A stretch of DNA of 64,000 bases from Sedimenticola_A sp040506425. GTDB taxonomy: Bacteria; Pseudomonadota; Gammaproteobacteria; Chromatiales; Chromatiaceae. Under the pieces are notes generated by a model. It saw only the letters and a program-made list of their open reading frames with translations, searched no databases and was not told the origin of the DNA. The position numbers and the translations under genes are program-made. The DNA lies in assembly GCA_965224515.1 (NCBI GenBank), contig OZ245051.1, positions 3,472,001-3,536,000 on the forward strand. The letters run 5' to 3'. This document shows positions 60,445-64,000 of this stretch, one piece after another (positions within the stretch are counted from its first letter, which is position 1; every line of letters begins with the position of its first letter).

Positions 60445-63165
60445 TTACCCATGAGCTTCCTCCGTTTCGGAAGACTCGCCATCCAATACGGTCAATTCAT
60501 TGATACGACACAATGGTTTGAGCTCACAGTAGGTGCAGGTGACCGGATACTGCTTCGGATCCACCGATGCTTCTCCATTGCGAAAAGTCTCACCCAGACT
60601 ATCCATCGTTGCCCGCCAATCGTGTAGCACCTCCGACCACGAGTTCGCTTCGCGTGTCTGCTTCAGGCTTTCATAGGACTTCACGCCAGGCGCAAGCCCG
60701 TCGTTTTCAGCGACTCCATTGAATGCCATACCACCCGCCTTCACTTGCGCGAATAGTACGCCGGCAATATCACCGTCAACCGCCATGCTGTAGAGCGGCA
60801 GTTGTGGCTCGTCGGGTCGTTCCCCAAACCACTGAGCGGGTTTTACCTCGCCGGTTTTGTAATCAATCACAATCTGGCGGCCATCGTCCAGTTCATCGAT
60901 GCGGTCGATTTTCAGCTGAACACGGACCCCTCCGGCAGTCGCTTCGTGTTTCTCCTCCTTCTCTACAACACGAAACGGCATACGTTGTTTCTCCAACGCC
61001 AACCATTCCAGCACGTGCCGACACAGACGATCGGCTTCCATTTCTCGGAAGCGCCCAGTGAATGTTTGTGGATACCTATTGGCTATTTCTTCTATCGCCT
61101 CGCCCACCATCGTGTTAACCAAGGCTTCGAGCTGCGTGGCATCCATGGCAACGAGCTGCGCGTGTGAGTCTAATGCGTGCCACACTTTCTCGAGAACACG
61201 GTGCATCAATGAACCTCGGGCCATGGCATCCAACCCAATGTCCGCTTGTCTTAGTGCACGCGCGCCCAACCGCAGTTCCACTAAGGCGCGAAATGGACAC
61301 GCGGCCTGGAGTTTGAAAACCGCGCTGCCGCCACTGACTTCTTCATTCTCCAGGGACGGTGCGGGATCTTCCTCCAACGTGGTTAACCTGGCACTGAGGT
61401 GAACGCCATCCCTCCATGTTGGAGCTGTCCACAAATGTAAGGCTTCCGGATCCACGATAGGGAGATCAGCAATAAGAGGACTAGGCCGCAGTTCCTCATC
61501 ACCACTGCGCTGCGGAAAACTCACAACCACCTCGCCCGCACTGGTCAACATCTGACGAGTCATCGTGCGCGACACGTGTAACTCGCGCTCCTCACTTGAA
61601 TGCGGTAGTCCGGCGTCCCGCTGCAAAGGCAACGGGATGAACGGATTCGGTCGCGGGGGTGCTGGCCAGGTGCCGTCATGAAGACCCATAATCCAAAGGC
61701 AATCAAACTGGAGCCCGCTGGCCTCGAGTATCCCCAGCACCTGTACCGGTACCGCCCCGGTTTGTGGCTGAAACGTTCGTTCCCCGGCCATGCGCCGTAG
61801 TTGAGCCATCGCCGTGGATGCATCCATCGACTTCGCTACCGGCTCCAGTGATGCAAAAGTGCCCAAGAGTTCTCGCCATGCCTCCGCGGCCTGGTACTCT
61901 TCACTTGACAATGGACGCCCACTCGCCCATCCAATGACTTTTAATAAACCCGCAAATCGCTCTGACCACTGTCCCGGGCTATCAGTACGCGGGCAATCCC
62001 GCGCCGCCTTAATCCAGGCATCAAGATTTTCTGCAAGTACCGGGCATGAATATGGCTTATTGGTTTGTGATGCGTGATAGCGTAGCGTCTTCAACGCCAC
62101 GCTTAGTTCACCTGTTTCCCGCAATCGCCCATCCAGTAATGCACGAGCACTGGCTTCATGTTCCCACCCTGCAATGAAGGGTGAACGAAGCAAACTACCC
62201 ACATCTTCCAGACTATTCGTCGGCGCCAATAGGCCGAGCAGTTTCAGTGCAGTGCCGATAATAGGATACGCACTCAGCGGCGGACCGAGCGAAATGTTAT
62301 AGGGACGTGCAACAGATTGACGCCCCGGCTGTAATGCATGCGGGACCAAGACCTCATCAAGCGCATGAATCACGATATCCCGTTGTGATGCAAGTTCCGG
62401 AACAACGACGCCGATCTCCACCTCCGGATTCTCGTCGAGCTGCTGCCTAACCCAGCGAGCCATGGTTGCGGCTTCTGCACGCACATCAACGCACCCGATT
62501 TTTACTGCCTGACTCTCCTTGCCTGCGAGTTGCATCCAACGTATATCACAGCCTGACTCGGCCAGCGTTTGCAACAACGACTGCTGTTGTGGTGTCAGCT
62601 CATCGAACCCGATCAACATCAGTTCCATAGACGTAGCCAAGTCACCCGCCTGAATGCTGCGCTGAAGTTCGTCTGAAAGACGAGCGATGGGCAACCAGCC
62701 TTTCTCCGTACACCTGGCCTCGAATCTCGACGCCCATTTCCAAAATGCCGCACTGTCACTGTTGTAACGAAATGCTGCGTTATTCAATGATAAGCGCCAC
62801 GATTGCATCAACTGCCACGCTTCCTGCGCCCGACGCACCGTCCCAGTCACCTGTTGTAATGGCTGATCCGCCAAGCTCTCAGTAATGATGCCTTCCCATA
62901 TGCGCTGTTCCTGCTGGGATGTGAGCAAGAGTTCAGGCGCCGGCGCGCCCCCCGAAACCACGGCCTCTTCCCATACCCTCTGCAACCAGGCAGTCCAGGG
63001 CAATACGTCCGGGGTTGGCCAGACTTTGAGGCCTTTGTCTATCGCCGCTTGTTCAAAGGCATGGCGAGTGACACCCGCCAAACGTTTGTTTCCGGTAACT
63101 ACGGTCACACCGCGGTCCAGAGCATTGAGAATATCTACAAAAGAACCTCTCTTCTGACTAATCAC
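60445..63165 (-). CDS. AddB-like PD-(D/E)XK nuclease with iron-sulfur cysteines
   Basis: 906 residues from GTG 63165. The N-terminal part (VTVVTGNKRLAGVTRHAFEQ, LPWTAWLQRVWEE) is an inactivated helicase domain without a good P-loop. The C-terminal nuclease has GRQIVIDYKTGEVKP. Four cysteines, Cys623 and Cys877, 880 and 886 (CTYCELKPLC), are spaced as in AddB, where they hold a 4Fe-4S cluster that staples the nuclease. It resembles the family annotated as probable DNA repair protein, always paired with the helicase that follows here. Confidence 0.88.
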   Translation of the reverse strand: MISQKRGSFVDILNALDRGVTVVTGNKRLAGVTRHAFEQAAIDKGLKVWPTPDVLPWTAWLQRVWEEAVVSGGAPAPELLLTSQQEQRIWEGIITESLADQPLQQVTGTVRRAQEAWQLMQSWRLSLNNAAFRYNSDSAAFWKWASRFEARCTEKGWLPIARLSDELQRSIQAGDLATSMELMLIGFDELTPQQQSLLQTLAESGCDIRWMQLAGKESQAVKIGCVDVRAEAATMARWVRQQLDENPEVEIGVVVPELASQRDIVIHALDEVLVPHALQPGRQSVARPYNISLGPPLSAYPIIGTALKLLGLLAPTNSLEDVGSLLRSPFIAGWEHEASARALLDGRLRETGELSVALKTLRYHASQTNKPYSCPVLAENLDAWIKAARDCPRTDSPGQWSERFAGLLKVIGWASGRPLSSEEYQAAEAWRELLGTFASLEPVAKSMDASTAMAQLRRMAGERTFQPQTGAVPVQVLGILEASGLQFDCLWIMGLHDGTWPAPPRPNPFIPLPLQRDAGLPHSSEERELHVSRTMTRQMLTSAGEVVVSFPQRSGDEELRPSPLIADLPIVDPEALHLWTAPTWRDGVHLSARLTTLEEDPAPSLENEEVSGGSAVFKLQAACPFRALVELRLGARALRQADIGLDAMARGSLMHRVLEKVWHALDSHAQLVAMDATQLEALVNTMVGEAIEEIANRYPQTFTGRFREMEADRLCRHVLEWLALEKQRMPFRVVEKEEKHEATAGGVRVQLKIDRIDELDDGRQIVIDYKTGEVKPAQWFGERPDEPQLPLYSMAVDGDIAGVLFAQVKAGGMAFNGVAENDGLAPGVKSYESLKQTREANSWSEVLHDWRATMDSLGETFRNGEASVDPKQYPVTCTYCELKPLCRINELTVLDGESSETEEAHG

Positions 63166-63260
63166 ATACTGTCTCGTTTAAGCGCGTGTTCATATATCTG
63201 TGCTCGACCTTCCATGCTCCTCTCTTTCTGCCCAATCCAGGGTATGAAGGATTTTCACAA

Positions 63261-64000
63261 TTATCCCAGCACATTTTTTATATTTCCTGCCCCAAACCAA
63301 TCCTCTACCGTTTTAAAGGCTCCGGTAGTGAGTTCTTGGGTAAACAATAGAGCCAGTCGTCTTTTTGGTCTTGAGCATGCAACGTAAAACAAATTCCTGT
63401 TCTCCTCAAAGGCAGCGCGATCCTTTTCGTTCAGAGTGTCTCGATTGGGTACGTTTTCGAGCATTTTACCGAAATTATATTTGTTCCAGCCGCGCCCTAT
63501 GACAACTAGAACATTCTCAAACTCAGCGCCTTTGACTCCGTGTTTGGTCTCGAACGGTGAGTGTCCATCAAGATAGTTCGTTACAGAGATGATCTCTTGA
63601 TACGGAACCTCATGCAGTTTCTGAAGCTCCCTCAGTGAACGGGATATTTCCTCGCCTGACGCCGGATCAAACGCTTCAAGCCGCAGCTCCAGCTTCTCAG
63701 CCGCATCTGAAAGTCGAGGAATCTTGGTTTCGCGTAAATGCGCAACTACATCGGCAATGCTGCTAGTCTCACGCAATTCGATCAGGCGCCGCATAGATTC
63801 AGACCAGCGCTTCTTGTCGCCGGCCTTCAAGAGATAACTTTTGTTCGCCCCTAATGCCGCAAACATTTCTCCGTAACGTTTACCGGCAAAAGCACGGCAG
63901 GCAGGTTCCAAATGATTGACAAAGAATGCAATATGTGGCTGCTCCTTCTTTGTGAAGGAGTTATTGTCCCGAAACACCGTGGGCAAGCTGCTGTAGCCCT
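63261..64000 (-). CDS. UvrD-like helicase, C-terminal part (cut by window edge)
   Basis: At least 245 residues, open to the right edge; the N-terminal helicase motifs lie outside. The C-terminal motor motifs are present: HGVKGAEFENVLVVIGRG (motif V type) and NRNLFYVACSRPKRRLALLF (motif VI). Between is a helical segment with DKKRWSESMRRLIELRE. This C-terminal form occurs in UvrD helicases encoded beside OLD-type nucleases (Gabija-like pairs), but the window does not show the neighbour. It is 95 bp from the AddB-like gene and on the same strand. Confidence 0.78.
   Translation of the reverse strand, partial: GYSSLPTVFRDNNSFTKKEQPHIAFFVNHLEPACRAFAGKRYGEMFAALGANKSYLLKAGDKKRWSESMRRLIELRETSSIADVVAHLRETKIPRLSDAAEKLELRLEAFDPASGEEISRSLRELQKLHEVPYQEIISVTNYLDGHSPFETKHGVKGAEFENVLVVIGRGWNKYNFGKMLENVPNRDTLNEKDRAAFEENRNLFYVACSRPKRRLALLFTQELTTGAFKTVEDWFGAGNIKNVLG

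Overview
The window looks like a chromosomal segment of a motile, Gram-negative gammaproteobacterium. Evidence is the ZipA-LigA-SMC block, RdgC, RNase R-RlmB, exonuclease I, the FleQ/FleSR-type sigma-54 flagellar cascade and the gene order rpsF-rpsR-DUF2232-rplI. The style (NnrU, AmmeMemoRadiSam, many REP-like hairpins) fits the sulfur-oxidising Chromatiales-like gammaproteobacteria, but genus cannot be fixed from the sequence alone.

Layout. 1-4390: an AT-rich array of nine small minus-strand genes separated by eight attC-like recombination sites, i.e. integron gene cassettes. No integrase gene is visible where one is expected (4391-4745); the array runs off the left edge. 4746-11955: nnrU-ligA-zipA-smc on the minus strand. 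12169-17168: queF, an FGGY sugar kinase, a peroxiredoxin-like protein, rdgC, and two small exported proteins. 17200-24172: a very large Sec-exported RHS/YD-repeat protein facing a CsgG-family protein, separated by a 147-bp MITE-like element with a perfect 8-bp target duplication. 24285-27783: the three AmmeMemoRadiSam genes plus a GYF_2/pentapeptide-repeat membrane protein. 28067-41368: flagellar genes (fliK and a FlhB-like switch domain on +; fliJIHGFE, fleR/flrC, fleS/flrB, fleQ/flrA and a PilZ-like gene on -), with two good sigma-54 promoters. 41503-44110: a CorB/CorC-type transporter, an FHA protein and a PilZ protein. 44111-47962: dnaB-alr-radA. 48142-50539: rpsF operon with promoter and terminator. 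50624-53854: rnr-rlmB. 53979-54065: tRNA-Leu(CAG), followed by four 11-bp direct repeats that look like an old integration site. 54281-64000: an unknown helical protein, sbcB, an AddA/RecB-like helicase-nuclease, an AddB-like nuclease with an iron-sulfur cysteine pattern, and the C-terminal part of a UvrD-like helicase cut by the window edge.

How the parts work together. The flagellar block is a regulatory hierarchy: FleQ switches on the FleS-FleR two-component system and FleR/FleQ with sigma-54 drive fliE onward; nearby PilZ and FHA genes suggest c-di-GMP and phospho-signal input. The dnaB, ligA, radA, rdgC, sbcB and AddAB-like genes are replication and recombination-repair housekeeping.

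The best candidates for something undescribed are (i) the secreted RHS + CsgG-family + FlgT-like + Pro/Tyr-rich peptide locus at 15.9-24.2 kb, which has no recognisable toxin end or type VI genes, (ii) the integrase-less cassette array with paired palindromes at its leader, and (iii) the MITE whose core is a REP hairpin. All start choices and functions are read by eye; no similarity search was run.
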